From: VBWE01 sp943372645
GTDB taxonomy: Bacteria; Bacteroidota; Bacteroidia; Palsa-965
Direction of reading: 5' to 3'
Assembly (NCBI GenBank): GCA_943372645.1
Contig: CALRZN010000012.1
Location: 62,001 to 126,000, forward strand
DNA: 64,000 nt
Shown here: positions 42,108-51,101 of the stretch, one piece after another
How the letters are laid out: every line of letters begins with the position of its first letter
How positions within the stretch are numbered: position 1 is the first letter of the stretch
Notes under the pieces: generated by a model
The model's input: only the letters and a program-made list of their open reading frames with translations
Database searches by the model: none
What the model was told of the DNA's origin: nothing
Made by a program: the position numbers and the translations under genes

Positions 42108-43283
42108 ATGGAAGCATACATTGTAACCGGTTACCGAACCCCCGTTGGCAAAGCGCCGCGGGGCCTGTTCCGTTTCATGCGCACCGACGATCTCGCTGCT
42201 GCCGTTATCCGCCGCGTGGTGGCTTCGGTGCCGCAGCTGGACAAGGACCGCATTGACGATGTGATGGTGGGCAACGCCATGCCCGAAGCAGAACAGGGAC
42301 TGAACGTAGGCCGCCTTATTTCGCTGCTGGCGCTGGATACGGATAAAGTGCCCGGCCTCACGGTGAACCGTTACTGCGCCTCCGGCCTGGAAACGATTGC
42401 CATGGCCACGGCCAAAATCCGTGCGGGTATGGCCGACTGCATCATCGCCGGTGGAGCCGAAAGCATGAGCCTGATTCCGATGGGCGGCTGGCGCGTGGTG
42501 CCGAACTTTGAAGTGGCAAAAACAAATCCCGATTGGTACTGGGGCATGGGCCTCACGGCCGAAGCGGTGGCGAATGAATATAAAATTTCGCGCGCCGACC
42601 AGGATCAGTTTGCGTTACAGTCGCACTACAAAGCCGTGAACGCGCAGGTGGCGGGCCGTTTCAAAAAAGGACTCGTTCCGATTACTGTAAAAGAAACATA
42701 CGTTGATGACAACATGAAACGCCAGGTGCGCGAGTTCATTGTTGATTCGGATGAAGGTCCGCGCAGCGATACGTCGCTCGAAGCGCTCGGCAAACTGAAA
42801 CCGGTTTTTGCCGACGGCGGAAGCGTTACCGCGGGCAATTCATCGCAGACTTCCGACGGCGCCGCGTTTGTACTCGTAATGAGCGAACGCATGGTAAAAG
42901 AATTAAATCTTACACCCATTGCGCGTTTAGTGAGTTACGCCGTAGCCGGTGTGCCGCCGCGCATCATGGGCATTGGCCCGGTGAAGGCGATTCCTGCTGC
43001 ATTGAAACAGGCGGGGCTTTCGCTCAACGATATTGATCTGATTGAACTGAACGAAGCTTTTGCATCGCAGTCGCTGGCGGTAATCCGCGAACTCGGACTG
43101 AACACCGACATCCTGAACGTAAACGGCGGGGCCATTGCGCTCGGCCACCCGCTCGGCTGTTCGGGCGCAAAGCTTACGGTGCAACTGCTGAACGAACTGC
43201 GCGAACGCAAAAAGAAATACGGCATCGTATCCATGTGCGTGGGCACAGGGCAGGGTGCAGCCGGTGTTTTTGAATTGCTTTAA
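42108..43283 (+). CDS. fadA: Acetyl-CoA C-acyltransferase (thiolase)
   Basis: Final step of beta-oxidation: cleaves 3-ketoacyl-CoA with CoA to acetyl-CoA and a shortened acyl-CoA. The protein has 391 residues. The nucleophile is Cys90 in NRYCASGLETIAMA, the histidine is His347 in GGAIALGHPLGCSGA, and the acid/base cysteine is Cys377 in SMCVGTGQGAAG. NEAFASQ is also present. It is the second enzyme of the fad set; fadE starts 46 bp after its stop. Confidence 0.96.
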   Translation: MEAYIVTGYRTPVGKAPRGLFRFMRTDDLAAAVIRRVVASVPQLDKDRIDDVMVGNAMPEAEQGLNVGRLISLLALDTDKVPGLTVNRYCASGLETIAMATAKIRAGMADCIIAGGAESMSLIPMGGWRVVPNFEVAKTNPDWYWGMGLTAEAVANEYKISRADQDQFALQSHYKAVNAQVAGRFKKGLVPITVKETYVDDNMKRQVREFIVDSDEGPRSDTSLEALGKLKPVFADGGSVTAGNSSQTSDGAAFVLVMSERMVKELNLTPIARLVSYAVAGVPPRIMGIGPVKAIPAALKQAGLSLNDIDLIELNEAFASQSLAVIRELGLNTDILNVNGGAIALGHPLGCSGAKLTVQLLNELRERKKKYGIVSMCVGTGQGAAGVFELL

Positions 43284-43329
43284 AACTTTATTGCTGAACA
43301 GACGTAAAAAAAGTAAATACATTTTGTTT

Positions 43330-45108
43330 ATGGAACAACCGATCAAAGGCGGCGAATTTCTGATCCGCGAAACGAAAGCCAACGATATTTTTATCCCGGA
43401 AGAATGGGGCGAAGAAGAACTGATGGTGGCGCAGGCCTGCCACGATTTCCTCGCGCAGGAAGTTTTTCCGAACCTCGACCGCATTGATAAGATGGAAGAG
43501 GGCCTCATGCCTTCGCTCATGGACAAAGCCGCGGAACTCGGTCTGCTCGGGCTTACCGTTCCTGAAGCGTACGGCGGGTTCGGCAAAGATTTTAAAACCG
43601 GCATGCTCGCCACTGAAGTTACCGGTGCGGGGCATTCGTTTGCGGTTGCCATTTCGGCGCACACCGGCATTGGTACACTGCCCATTGTGTATTACGGCAA
43701 CGATGCGCAGAAACAGAAATACATTCCCAAACTGGTAAGCGGCGAATGGAAAGCCAGCTATTGCCTTACGGAGCCGGGTTCAGGCTCGGACGCGAATTCG
43801 GGCAAGTCAAAGGCTGTGCTTTCGGCCGATGGCAAGCATTACATCATTAACGGGCAGAAGATGTGGATTACCAACGGTGGTTTTGCAGAACTGTTTATCG
43901 TGTTTGCCAAAATTGACAACGACGAAAACCTGAGCGCGTTTATCGTGGAAAAATCGTTCGGCGGCATCACGCTCAACCCGGAAGAACATAAAATGGGCAT
44001 CAAAGGCAGTTCTACCCGCCAGGTGTTTTTTAACGACTGCCCGGTTCCGGTAGAAAATTTGTTGTCGGAACGCGGCAACGGATTTAAAATCGCCGTGAAT
44101 ATTTTAAACGTAGGCCGCATGAAATTAGCGGCTGCTGCACTCGGTGGTTCAAAACAAACGATTACATCGGCTGCGGGTTATGCCAACGAACGCAACCAGT
44201 TTGGCCGCCCCATTGCAAAATACGGCGCCATCCGTTTCAAACTGGCTGAAATGGCCATTCGCAGTTACGCTTCCGAAGCGGCACTGTACCGCGCCACGCA
44301 AAACATGGACGATGCCATCAAGGCGCTCGAAGCCGGGGGCATGGATTACGGCACAGCCATCCGCAAAGGCATTGAACAGTTTGCGGCCGAGGCGGCAATA
44401 CTGAAAGTACATTGTTCGGAAGTGCTCGATTACGTGGTGGATGAAGGCGTGCAGATTTACGGCGGCATGGGGTATTCTGCCGAAGCGCCGATGGACCGTG
44501 CGTACCGCGATGCGCGCATCAACCGCATTTTTGAAGGCACGAACGAAATTAACCGCATGCTCATTGTAGACATGCTGCTGAAACGCGCCATGAAAGGTGA
44601 ACTGGACCTGATGGGCCCGGCAACCAAAGTGGCTGCGGAACTGATGGCGATTCCCGATTTCGGTGATCCCGATACTGCGCTGTTTGCAGCGGAAAAAAAA
44701 GCAGTGGCCAATTTCAAAAAAGCCGTGCTGATGACTGCCGGTGCCGCCGTGCAGAAACTGATGATGCAGCTTTCGAAAGAACAGGAAATCCTGATGAACG
44801 TGGCCGACATGATCATCGAAACCTACACCGCCGAATCGGTACTGCTGCGCGTAGAAAAATTAGTAAGCCAGCGTGGGGAAGCTGCCTGCGCTGCACAGCT
44901 TGATATGATGCGTGTGCGCATTTTCAGCGCCGCCGAAGCCATTTCACAGGCCGGCAAAGAAGCCCTGCTCAGTTTCGGCGAAGGCGACGAACTGCGCATG
45001 ATGCTGATGGGCCTGCGCCGTTTCACTAAAACCGAACCGTTTAACGTGAAAGAAGCCCGCCGCCGTGTTGCTGCTGCGGTGCTGGATGCGAATAAGTATT
45101 GTTTTTAA
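43330..45108 (+). CDS. fadE: Acyl-CoA dehydrogenase (FadE type, long form)
   Basis: FAD-dependent dehydrogenase, 592 residues, catalysing the first step of beta-oxidation. The acyl-CoA dehydrogenase signature is visible as YCLTEPGSGSDANSGKSKA and the FAD/substrate region as MWITNGGFAELFIVFAK; the C-terminal catalytic region has QIYGGMGYSAEAPMDRAYRD with INRIFEGTNEINRML. About 170 extra residues follow the usual ~380-residue core, as in Bacillus FadE. The start MEQPIKGGEF fits; the earlier in-frame ATG lies inside fadA. A strong terminator-like hairpin follows. Confidence 0.95.
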   Translation: MEQPIKGGEFLIRETKANDIFIPEEWGEEELMVAQACHDFLAQEVFPNLDRIDKMEEGLMPSLMDKAAELGLLGLTVPEAYGGFGKDFKTGMLATEVTGAGHSFAVAISAHTGIGTLPIVYYGNDAQKQKYIPKLVSGEWKASYCLTEPGSGSDANSGKSKAVLSADGKHYIINGQKMWITNGGFAELFIVFAKIDNDENLSAFIVEKSFGGITLNPEEHKMGIKGSSTRQVFFNDCPVPVENLLSERGNGFKIAVNILNVGRMKLAAAALGGSKQTITSAAGYANERNQFGRPIAKYGAIRFKLAEMAIRSYASEAALYRATQNMDDAIKALEAGGMDYGTAIRKGIEQFAAEAAILKVHCSEVLDYVVDEGVQIYGGMGYSAEAPMDRAYRDARINRIFEGTNEINRMLIVDMLLKRAMKGELDLMGPATKVAAELMAIPDFGDPDTALFAAEKKAVANFKKAVLMTAGAAVQKLMMQLSKEQEILMNVADMIIETYTAESVLLRVEKLVSQRGEAACAAQLDMMRVRIFSAAEAISQAGKEALLSFGEGDELRMMLMGLRRFTKTEPFNVKEARRRVAAAVLDANKYCF

Positions 45109-45128
45109 CGGATCAGTTTAATTGTTTT

Positions 45129-45170
45129 GAAAAAAATGCCGGTATCCTGCGGGAACCGGCATTTTTATTT
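45129..45170 (+). terminator. Intrinsic terminator after fadE
   Basis: Stem aaaaatgccggt / accggcattttt, a perfect 12-bp pairing around an 11-base loop, about 25 bases past the fadE stop and ending in T. It also serves the convergent lipoprotein gene. Confidence 0.85.
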
Positions 45171-45189
45171 GAAATAGTCCATGCTCTTT

Positions 45190-45648
45190 TTACTGGCACA
45201 CCCATTTGTAAATCGGGCACAGGTCGCAGTGTATCGTGCCATTGGGATTCGGCGCGCAATTGCAGCTGCTGTAACCGACGAGTACGCGTTTGCATTCTTT
45301 GGCCGTTAATGCTTTGTCCGAAAATCCGCTGTTCAGGTTGTTTAGCGATTCCCGGATCGCATCGAGGCGAAAGGCAAGTGCTTGTGCATCGCGGTCTTTA
45401 TCCGGCAAACTGTCGAGCCGCGTTACCGTTGCTGCTGTATCCGCTTTGACAGCCGCGGAGCCATAAACGGTTTGCATCAGGTTACCGACTGCTGTTTCAA
45501 TGTCCGAAAGTTTTTGTTCGACATTTTGTATTTGTGCATTGTTTTCACTGGCGGGCAGTTCTTTTACTGGCTGCTCTTTACCTGTGCAACCCTGGAAAAA
45601 TAAAAACAGGAAGATGCAGACCGGGAGTACGCTCACTTTGATTTTCAT
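45190..45648 (-). CDS. Putative lipoprotein with Cys-rich tail
   Basis: A 152-residue protein with a lipoprotein-type signal ending in the lipobox FFQGC (Cys21). A coiled-coil-like region follows (QNVEQKLSDIETAVGNLMQ). The last ~35 residues contain six cysteines (CKRVLVGYSSCNC, HCDLCPIYKWVC), suggesting a small disulfide-bonded or metal-binding module. I do not recognise the family. It is convergent with fadE, sharing the terminator region. Confidence 0.75.
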   Translation of the reverse strand: MKIKVSVLPVCIFLFLFFQGCTGKEQPVKELPASENNAQIQNVEQKLSDIETAVGNLMQTVYGSAAVKADTAATVTRLDSLPDKDRDAQALAFRLDAIRESLNNLNSGFSDKALTAKECKRVLVGYSSCNCAPNPNGTIHCDLCPIYKWVCQ

Positions 45649-45763
45649 GGGACGTGTTTTTTAGTTCAGTAAACGGTTATCCGATTACTGCAATTGATAA
45701 ACATCCAATTTACCGCCATTGCCGGGGAATACCTATGATGAGCATCATTAAGTCAGCTGCAAT

Positions 45764-46702
45764 CTATTCGTTTTCTTTTTTCTCACTGATCCGTTTCATT
45801 AACCGCTCCGCCACCGGTTTCAGTTTATCAATAATCAGGATGAGCATGTATGCGCAGATCACCACGAACGTGAGCGCGATTGTGCTGTAGCAGAAGTATT
45901 GCACACTCCATTCAAACGTTACTTTTAATCGGTGCATCAGTGAAACCGGTGCGGGGCCGCTGCCTTCCACGAGCGAGAGCTGGATGGTGCAGAACTCGTT
46001 TTCCGAAGCAAAATCGCCGAGCTGTACGCCGAGGCTTTGCAGTTCTTCTTCAATTTCGAGGATGCGGTTCTGTAGGTTCATAAACTCTTCGATGCGGCCG
46101 CTCTGCCGTTTGAATTCGATGAGCGATTCGCGTGTTTTTTCGAGCGAAAGGCGACGCGCTTCCAGGTTTTTAAATTCACTCGTCTGATCGGTTTTGGTAA
46201 CATCAGCCGTCTGTACTTTGCCGATGGTTTTCAGGAACAGGAAACAGGAGTCGAACTGTTCGGGCGGAACACCGATCTGCATATACAGTTCCCGGTCGCC
46301 GGGGCGGCCCATGTTCTGCTCATGCTGGATGATGCAGCGAAAAGCGCTGAGCCGGGTGCGGACATTCTTCTCGTCGTTTTCAAAACTGCGGGTACGGGTA
46401 CGCACATCGCCTTTTTTCTCGTACTTGATTTCGCCCACATTTGCTGCGGGAGCTGGTGCAGACTTTGCCGGTGCATCCGTAGTTGTTTTTTCATACGATA
46501 CACGCTTCGTTTTTTCGCTGGCGTAATTGCGCCGTACGATGTCGTTCGATTCAAAAAAGTTGCTGATGCTGCCGCCGGAATCATATTCACGGCCGCCGCT
46601 GGTGTAACTGTACAGCAGGCGGAATCCGAATAAAAAAACAAAGATGCTGATCAGCACCAAAGCTGCGCGGCGGAAGCGTTGACGAAATCCGGGATTTTTC
46701 AT
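45764..46702 (-). CDS. DUF4349-type membrane protein
   Basis: A 312-residue protein with one helix near each end (ALVLISIFVFLFGFRLLY and YSTIALTFVVICAYMLILII). Between them is the DUF4349-like region: RELYMQIGVPPEQFDSCF, then a long coiled coil (NLEARRLSLEKTRESLIEF ... LQNRILEIEEELQSLG) and NEFCTIQLSLVE. The function of the family is unknown. I used the start MKNPGFRQ; 49 codons upstream lack support. It is divergent from the next gene. Confidence 0.82.
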   Translation of the reverse strand: MKNPGFRQRFRRAALVLISIFVFLFGFRLLYSYTSGGREYDSGGSISNFFESNDIVRRNYASEKTKRVSYEKTTTDAPAKSAPAPAANVGEIKYEKKGDVRTRTRSFENDEKNVRTRLSAFRCIIQHEQNMGRPGDRELYMQIGVPPEQFDSCFLFLKTIGKVQTADVTKTDQTSEFKNLEARRLSLEKTRESLIEFKRQSGRIEEFMNLQNRILEIEEELQSLGVQLGDFASENEFCTIQLSLVEGSGPAPVSLMHRLKVTFEWSVQYFCYSTIALTFVVICAYMLILIIDKLKPVAERLMKRISEKKENE

Positions 46703-46850
46703 GCGTTTTTTATTTTTCCGGAAAGATCGTACGTGCTGTCTTTGTAAAACCGCCCGATCCTGTAACTGTCCGGGTTTATTGAGCAGGTGAATCGTTCTGA
46801 AATGAATGGGGTTGAAAAAGAAACGATTAGGCGGGTGAAAGCCAAACAAT

Positions 46851-46858
46851 TACCTTTG
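46851..46858 (+). promoter_or_regulatory. -7 element upstream of the Lys-rich secreted protein
   Basis: TACCTTTG matches TAnnTTTG about 50 bases before the ATG at 46910, giving a leader of roughly 45 bases. Confidence 0.45.
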
Positions 46859-46909
46859 GTACAGGTTTTGTAAAACCACCACCACATCAAACTTTAACCA
46901 AAAAAACGT

Positions 46910-47407
46910 ATGAAAAATTTTGTGATGATCTGCCTGTTACTTGTGGCAGGATTTACTGCCAATGCGCAGAAACCGGAAAACAAAGGAACGCCGCAAACGC
47001 CTGAACAGCGCGCAACGAACGTGGCCAACCGCTTAGAGAAAAAACTGGCACTTTCGAAAGAACAGAAAACCAAAGTACACGACCTCGCCATGGCCCGCGC
47101 CACTAAAATGGATGCACTGCGTGCGAAGTACAAAGACCAGGATAAAAAAGTATGGCAGGCCGAGCGCAAAGTGGTTCGTGATGAATTTCACGCCGGCATG
47201 AAAGCCACCCTTTCGCCCGAGCAGTTTGCAAAATGGGAAGCCCAGCGCAAAAAAGCAATGGCCAAAGGCAAAGGAAAAGGCAAACCGGCAGGAAAAGGAA
47301 AACCCGCAGGTAAAGGCGGCAACAGCCCTTCCACACCCGATGCAAAACCGGACGACAGCGATGCCGGTGATGCCGACGACGCCGAAATGGATGGCGACAG
47401 CAAATAA
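46910..47407 (+). CDS. Secreted helical protein with Lys/Gly-rich and acidic tail
   Basis: A 165-residue exported protein: signal peptide (MKNFVMICLLLVAGFTANAQ), then a helical region with TPEQRATNVANRLEKKLALS and LSPEQFAKWEAQRKKAMAK, resembling Spy/CpxP-like or DUF4890 proteins of Bacteroidota. The tail first turns strongly basic (KGKGKGKPAGKGKPAGKG), then acidic (DDSDAGDADDAEMDGDSK), an unusual charge block. The helical part may bind unfolded proteins; the tail function is unknown. A strong terminator-like hairpin follows. Confidence 0.8.
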   Translation: MKNFVMICLLLVAGFTANAQKPENKGTPQTPEQRATNVANRLEKKLALSKEQKTKVHDLAMARATKMDALRAKYKDQDKKVWQAERKVVRDEFHAGMKATLSPEQFAKWEAQRKKAMAKGKGKGKPAGKGKPAGKGGNSPSTPDAKPDDSDAGDADDAEMDGDSK

Positions 47408-47427
47408 CGCCTGGTAGCATAAAATCA

Positions 47428-47466
47428 AACGCTCGTTTCCTTACGCAGGAAGCGGGCGTTTTTTAT
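47428..47466 (+). terminator. Intrinsic terminator
   Basis: Stem aaacgctcg.ttcc / ggaa.cgggcgttt followed by T-rich sequence, about 20 bases after the stop of the secreted helical protein. Confidence 0.8.
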
Positions 47467-47477
47467 TTAAATGCGTT

Positions 47478-47855
47478 TTATTTTTTTATGGAGGTAATCC
47501 ACCACACATTACCGAACGGATCGCTTACCCCGCAGCTTCGGCCATAGTCCTGGTCGGCGGGTGGCATCACCACGGTGCATTTGTTATCACAGGCTTTTTT
47601 AAAAGTCGCATCGGCATCGTCTACGTACACAAACAGGTTGGCGGGCTGCGGTTTCCAGTCTTCGGTGGCATCACAATACATAATGGTGCAGCCGCTGATC
47701 TGTAATTCGGTATGCATCACGGTGGTGTTGTCATCGCGCATGCGGCTGAACGTGATTACGGCATCGAAAACCGTTTTTGCAAATTCACCGAACTGCGCTG
47801 CGCCCGGCAGCATAAGGTACGGCATGAGGGGCTGGTGCCCGGCAGGTATGTTCAT
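47478..47855 (-). CDS. VOC (glyoxalase/PhnB-like) family protein
   Basis: A 125-residue protein of the vicinal oxygen chelate superfamily, PhnB-like subgroup. Visible features are MPYLMLPGAAQFGEFAKTVF at the start, HTELQISGCTIMYCDAT and the ending YGRSCGVSDPFGNVWWIT. Enzymatic activity is uncertain because members of this subgroup often lack a full set of metal ligands. An AraC-type regulator gene lies 67 bp upstream on the same strand. Confidence 0.9.
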   Translation of the reverse strand: MNIPAGHQPLMPYLMLPGAAQFGEFAKTVFDAVITFSRMRDDNTTVMHTELQISGCTIMYCDATEDWKPQPANLFVYVDDADATFKKACDNKCTVVMPPADQDYGRSCGVSDPFGNVWWITSIKK

Positions 47856-47922
47856 TGTCGTTTGTTTTTTGTTTCGGCAAAATTACAGCAACGTATTTAC
47901 AGCGGATTGTAAAAATACGACA

Positions 47923-48720
47923 TCAGACCCGCCATTCGGTTCCTTCTGCATCGCCCCGGAAATAGGTTTTCGGATGGTGTCCTGAAAACTGTTTGAACTC
48001 GTGTATAAAATGCGGCTGATCGTAATACCCGCAATCGTACGCCACTTCGGCCAGTGTTTTTACACTGCTGCCGTATGCGCCCAGCGCCGCCTGGAAACGG
48101 ATGATGCGCGAAAACAGTTTGGGTGTAAAACCGCTGTATGTTTTAAAAAGCCGTTCGAGCTGCCGTGCAGAATAACCCGACTGCGCGGCAACCTGCTGCA
48201 CCGTAACCAGTCCTTTCTGGCTGATGATGGTTTGTACCGACGAAAAAACAGGTGATGTTTCCGGCCTGTTCTGCAGCAGGCGTTTTTCAAGAAATGCACA
48301 AAGGACAGTAAACCGTTCGTTATTACCGGCAGCAGAAAACATACGCGCTTCCAGTTCCCGCAAATCGTTTCCCGGAAGGGCCTGCAGATCAATCATCAGG
48401 TTACTGCATGCCGAAGCCGGTGTGCGGAAAAGTACGGGAAGTGCATACGGATAAAGGTACGCGCCGAAAATACCAAACGCCTTGCCTATAGAAAAACGGC
48501 TGTAGTGCTGCGACTGCCCGTGAATACCTGCAGCAAACGATTTTTCAGTTTGACCGTTTGCGTTCAGTTCATCAAAAACACCTTCGTAGTGAAAAATCAG
48601 TTCGGGGCAACCGTCGGCCATCGAACGGTGAATGTAAGGCGAACCGTCAGACTCCAGCACCCAGAAAAAACGTACATAGTCGCGCAGCGATTCGGGCGGT
48701 GTGATGGCCTGGTAACGCAT
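47923..48720 (-). CDS. AraC family transcriptional regulator
   Basis: A 265-residue regulator. The N-terminal part (ITPPESLRDYVRFFWVLESD) matches the DUF6597-type domain seen in many Bacteroidota AraC proteins. The C-terminal HTH region has VTVQQVAAQSGYSARQLERL and SGFTPKLFSRIIRFQAAL, ending with EVAYDCGYYDQPHFIHEFKQ. It probably controls a nearby gene, perhaps the VOC protein. The lipoprotein gene upstream ends three bases before its start codon, so it may be co-transcribed. Confidence 0.92.
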   Translation of the reverse strand: MRYQAITPPESLRDYVRFFWVLESDGSPYIHRSMADGCPELIFHYEGVFDELNANGQTEKSFAAGIHGQSQHYSRFSIGKAFGIFGAYLYPYALPVLFRTPASACSNLMIDLQALPGNDLRELEARMFSAAGNNERFTVLCAFLEKRLLQNRPETSPVFSSVQTIISQKGLVTVQQVAAQSGYSARQLERLFKTYSGFTPKLFSRIIRFQAALGAYGSSVKTLAEVAYDCGYYDQPHFIHEFKQFSGHHPKTYFRGDAEGTEWRV

Positions 48721-48723
48721 GGA

Positions 48724-49368
48724 TTACGCACTGCAGGGTTTACGCATATCAATAAACGAAATGTACCAGCTTCCTTCGATGAGTGAAAAATAAAAACGGT
48801 AGTTTTTCGTATTGATCACGGTGCGCGTGATGCCTGCGGCCATACTGCTTACTTTTTTCTCGTCGGCTGTTTCGAGGTGGCAGTATTGCCAGATTTTTTC
48901 GTCTTTAAACGTGTTCTGTTCCTGCGTAAAACAGCCGCTTTTTGAATAGCCGTCTTTGCTGTCGCAGTTTATTTTCGGTAATTCTTCATCCAGCGGATCT
49001 TCAATCATTTCATCGCGCGTCAGCGTGAAAAACGATTTGCCCTGCAGCGTGGTGAATTTGTCCATGTCTTTTACATTCGACATTTGCGGAAGCGCGCCGT
49101 TCGACTGGATAATGTACACGCCGTTTTCGGGATGGATGAATTTATTGAAAACATTGTTTTCGTTTTTCGTGGTAATGCCTTTCACAAAAAGGCTGTAAAA
49201 CCACTTGAACTGTTTGATGTCTGAAGGCGGCGCAAGATCGGCCAGCGCGTCTTTGATGGTGTCGTGCTTCGGCGGGGTGTCTGTGGCAGTTGCCGGGGCT
49301 TCGCTTTTTGCATTGCTGCATGCGGTGAAGAGAGCTGCAGAGAGAAAAAACAAAAACAGGTGTTTCAT
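48724..49368 (-). CDS. Putative lipoprotein, 214 aa
   Basis: Begins with a lipoprotein signal (MKHLFLFFLSAALFTACS; lipobox cysteine at 17). The rest has no domain I recognise. Conserved-looking regions are FVKGITTKNENNVFNKFIHP and VINTKNYRFYFSLIEGSWYI. Several cysteines (NCDSKDGYSKSGCF) may form disulfides. It lies three bases upstream of the AraC-type regulator gene and 73 bp downstream of the MFS transporter stop, all on the minus strand. Confidence 0.75.
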   Translation of the reverse strand: MKHLFLFFLSAALFTACSNAKSEAPATATDTPPKHDTIKDALADLAPPSDIKQFKWFYSLFVKGITTKNENNVFNKFIHPENGVYIIQSNGALPQMSNVKDMDKFTTLQGKSFFTLTRDEMIEDPLDEELPKINCDSKDGYSKSGCFTQEQNTFKDEKIWQYCHLETADEKKVSSMAAGITRTVINTKNYRFYFSLIEGSWYISFIDMRKPCSA

Positions 49369-49441
49369 TATCGGCTTAGATTGGAACGGGGAAATTACTA
49401 AAAAACAATTGGTTTAAACAATCCGGTAATTTCCGTACCTG

Positions 49442-50662
49442 TTATTGTACCGCCTGTTTTTCCGGCGCGCGCAGCAGCAGCAGGATAGCAAGTACCGCTG
49501 CCGCCGCACTCAGCAGCAGCGTAAGCCCCGGGCCGGATGCATCCATGCCCCAGATGATGCCCGCCGTTACACTGGCCACCAGCGCCGCGAGGCTCTGCAT
49601 GCCACCATAAAAACCAAGTGCTTCGCCCAGGTTGCTTTTGTGACACGTGCGGCTGAGCCAGGCTTTGGCCACGCCGTCGGTGCAGGCCGCATACGCACCG
49701 TATAAAATAAATGCAGTGATCAGCGCGGGCAAGCGCAACTGATCAGCACCTGATGTGAGAAACAGTCCGCCCATGATGCCGTACACACCGGCAAACAGCA
49801 GCAACCCAAACAGCAGGATGCGTTTCATGCCGATGCGGTCGCTGAGCCAGCCCGCGGGATAGGCGAGAATGACATACGCGATGTTATAAACGATGTATAA
49901 ACCAAGCGCAGTGGTGATCGGGAAACCGAGTGCTTTGGTCATCAGCAATAAAAATGCATCCGAACTGTTGAACAGGAAAAACACGAGCAGCCCGCGGAAA
50001 ACCGCTTTGTATTCCGGCGTGGCTTTTTTCCAGTACCCGAAAAAGTGAAAAAAGCGCGGCGGCGGTCCCTGCGGTTTAGCGTGTTCACTTCGTTTTTTAT
50101 CGCGGAGAAAAAACGTAAGTGCAATACTCGCCACACCGGGAATGATGGCCCACCAGAATAAATGATCGGTGTGTTTTTCGCCCATGTTCATAAACCACAG
50201 CAGCGCCAGCGTTGGCCCGAGCACCGCACCCACGGTATCCATGGAACGGTGAAAGCCAAACACCTTGCCACGGTTTTCAGGTGTTGATTCATCGCCGAGC
50301 ATCGCATCGCGCGCACCGGTGCGCAGGCCTTTGCCTAAGCGGTCGCCCATGCGCATGAACAGCACCCAGCCCGCACTCTGAAACAGCACCACGAGCGGTT
50401 TGCTCAGCGCGCTCAGCGCATACCCCCAGCGGATAAACGGGACGCGTTTGCCCATGCGGTCGGAAATGCTGCCGAAATAACTTTTGGATAAACCGGAAAA
50501 CGCTTCTGCAAGTCCTTCAATCAAACCGATCCAGAACACGCCGAACCCGATGGAATCCAGGTACAGCGGCAGCACCGGCAGCAGCATTTCACTCGCCACA
50601 TCGTTGCAGAGGCTGACGAGGGAAAGAATAACAATGGTGCGTGTGAGGAATGATTTGCGCAT
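49442..50662 (-). CDS. MFS transporter
   Basis: A 406-residue inner-membrane transporter with about twelve hydrophobic helices. The first half has NDVASEMLLPVLPLYLDSIG and the loop motif SKSYFGSISDRMGKRVPFI, the typical GxxxDRxGRR-like loop 2-3 motif of the major facilitator superfamily; the second half repeats it in AGWLSDRIGMKRIL. The substrate cannot be predicted. It is likely the first of a minus-strand group with the lipoprotein and AraC-type genes. Confidence 0.92.
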   Translation of the reverse strand: MRKSFLTRTIVILSLVSLCNDVASEMLLPVLPLYLDSIGFGVFWIGLIEGLAEAFSGLSKSYFGSISDRMGKRVPFIRWGYALSALSKPLVVLFQSAGWVLFMRMGDRLGKGLRTGARDAMLGDESTPENRGKVFGFHRSMDTVGAVLGPTLALLWFMNMGEKHTDHLFWWAIIPGVASIALTFFLRDKKRSEHAKPQGPPPRFFHFFGYWKKATPEYKAVFRGLLVFFLFNSSDAFLLLMTKALGFPITTALGLYIVYNIAYVILAYPAGWLSDRIGMKRILLFGLLLFAGVYGIMGGLFLTSGADQLRLPALITAFILYGAYAACTDGVAKAWLSRTCHKSNLGEALGFYGGMQSLAALVASVTAGIIWGMDASGPGLTLLLSAAAAVLAILLLLRAPEKQAVQ

Positions 50663-50772
50663 ACGGAATTGTAAAAGTAAGAAAGTTGTGGGTTTAAATG
50701 GGGCGATTACGCTGAATGTCCGGGCAACTGCATCTGAATTTGTTCATCTGTCTAACCGGTACTTATTTGTTT

Positions 50773-50916
50773 GCGGGTGGTCAGTTCGAGTTTTTCTTAC
50801 TGATTTTTCATCAGTAAGAAAAGTATCGGGAACGTGGGCTGGTTTCCCTTCACACGTTCTCGATACACCTTCCATTACACCGTCTCACACGCACGGTACT
50901 CGAACTGACTGCCCGC
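50773..50916. repeat. Cloverleaf-like structured repeat, copy B
   Basis: Outer stem gcggg..gtcagttcgag (50773-50790) / ctcgaactgac..cccgc (50899-50916). It encloses a 13-bp perfect hairpin ttttcttactgat / atcagtaagaaaa with loop ttttc (50792-50822), a 14-bp hairpin gtatcgggaacgtg / cacgttctcgatac (50823-50866, one G-T) and a 5-bp stem accgt / acggt (50879-50897). It is related to 20745-20859. Confidence 0.9.
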
Positions 50917-51045
50917 TTTTGTTTTGGTTAAAAATGATGTGGAAGATAACCTGAACTTTTTTTAACACGACTGCCCGTACGGCGAATGTCGTCAAGTGTA
51001 CATGTTGTGCATAAATCGTTTTTTATTTCTACTCATTTTCAGCGA

Positions 51046-51077
51046 TTGACAACCCCTGCCGGCCGGTCGTACTTTTG
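51046..51077 (+). promoter_or_regulatory. Promoter of umuDC
   Basis: TTG at 51046-51048, then 21 bases, then TACTTTTG at 51070-51077: a complete match to the Bacteroidota TTG-N19..21-TAnnTTTG promoter. Transcription would start near 51083, which rules out the in-frame ATGs at 51075 and 51078 and supports 51102 as the umuD start. No damage-response operator could be recognised by eye. The rest of 50663-51045 is copy B of the cloverleaf element and unremarkable sequence. Confidence 0.75.
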
Positions 51078-51101
51078 ATGCGACAATTAACCCCGTATCC
51101 G

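Noticed and set aside
51075..51101. Upstream start codon for umuD at 51075
   Set aside because: It lies inside the TACTTTTG -7 element, so it could not be in the transcript.
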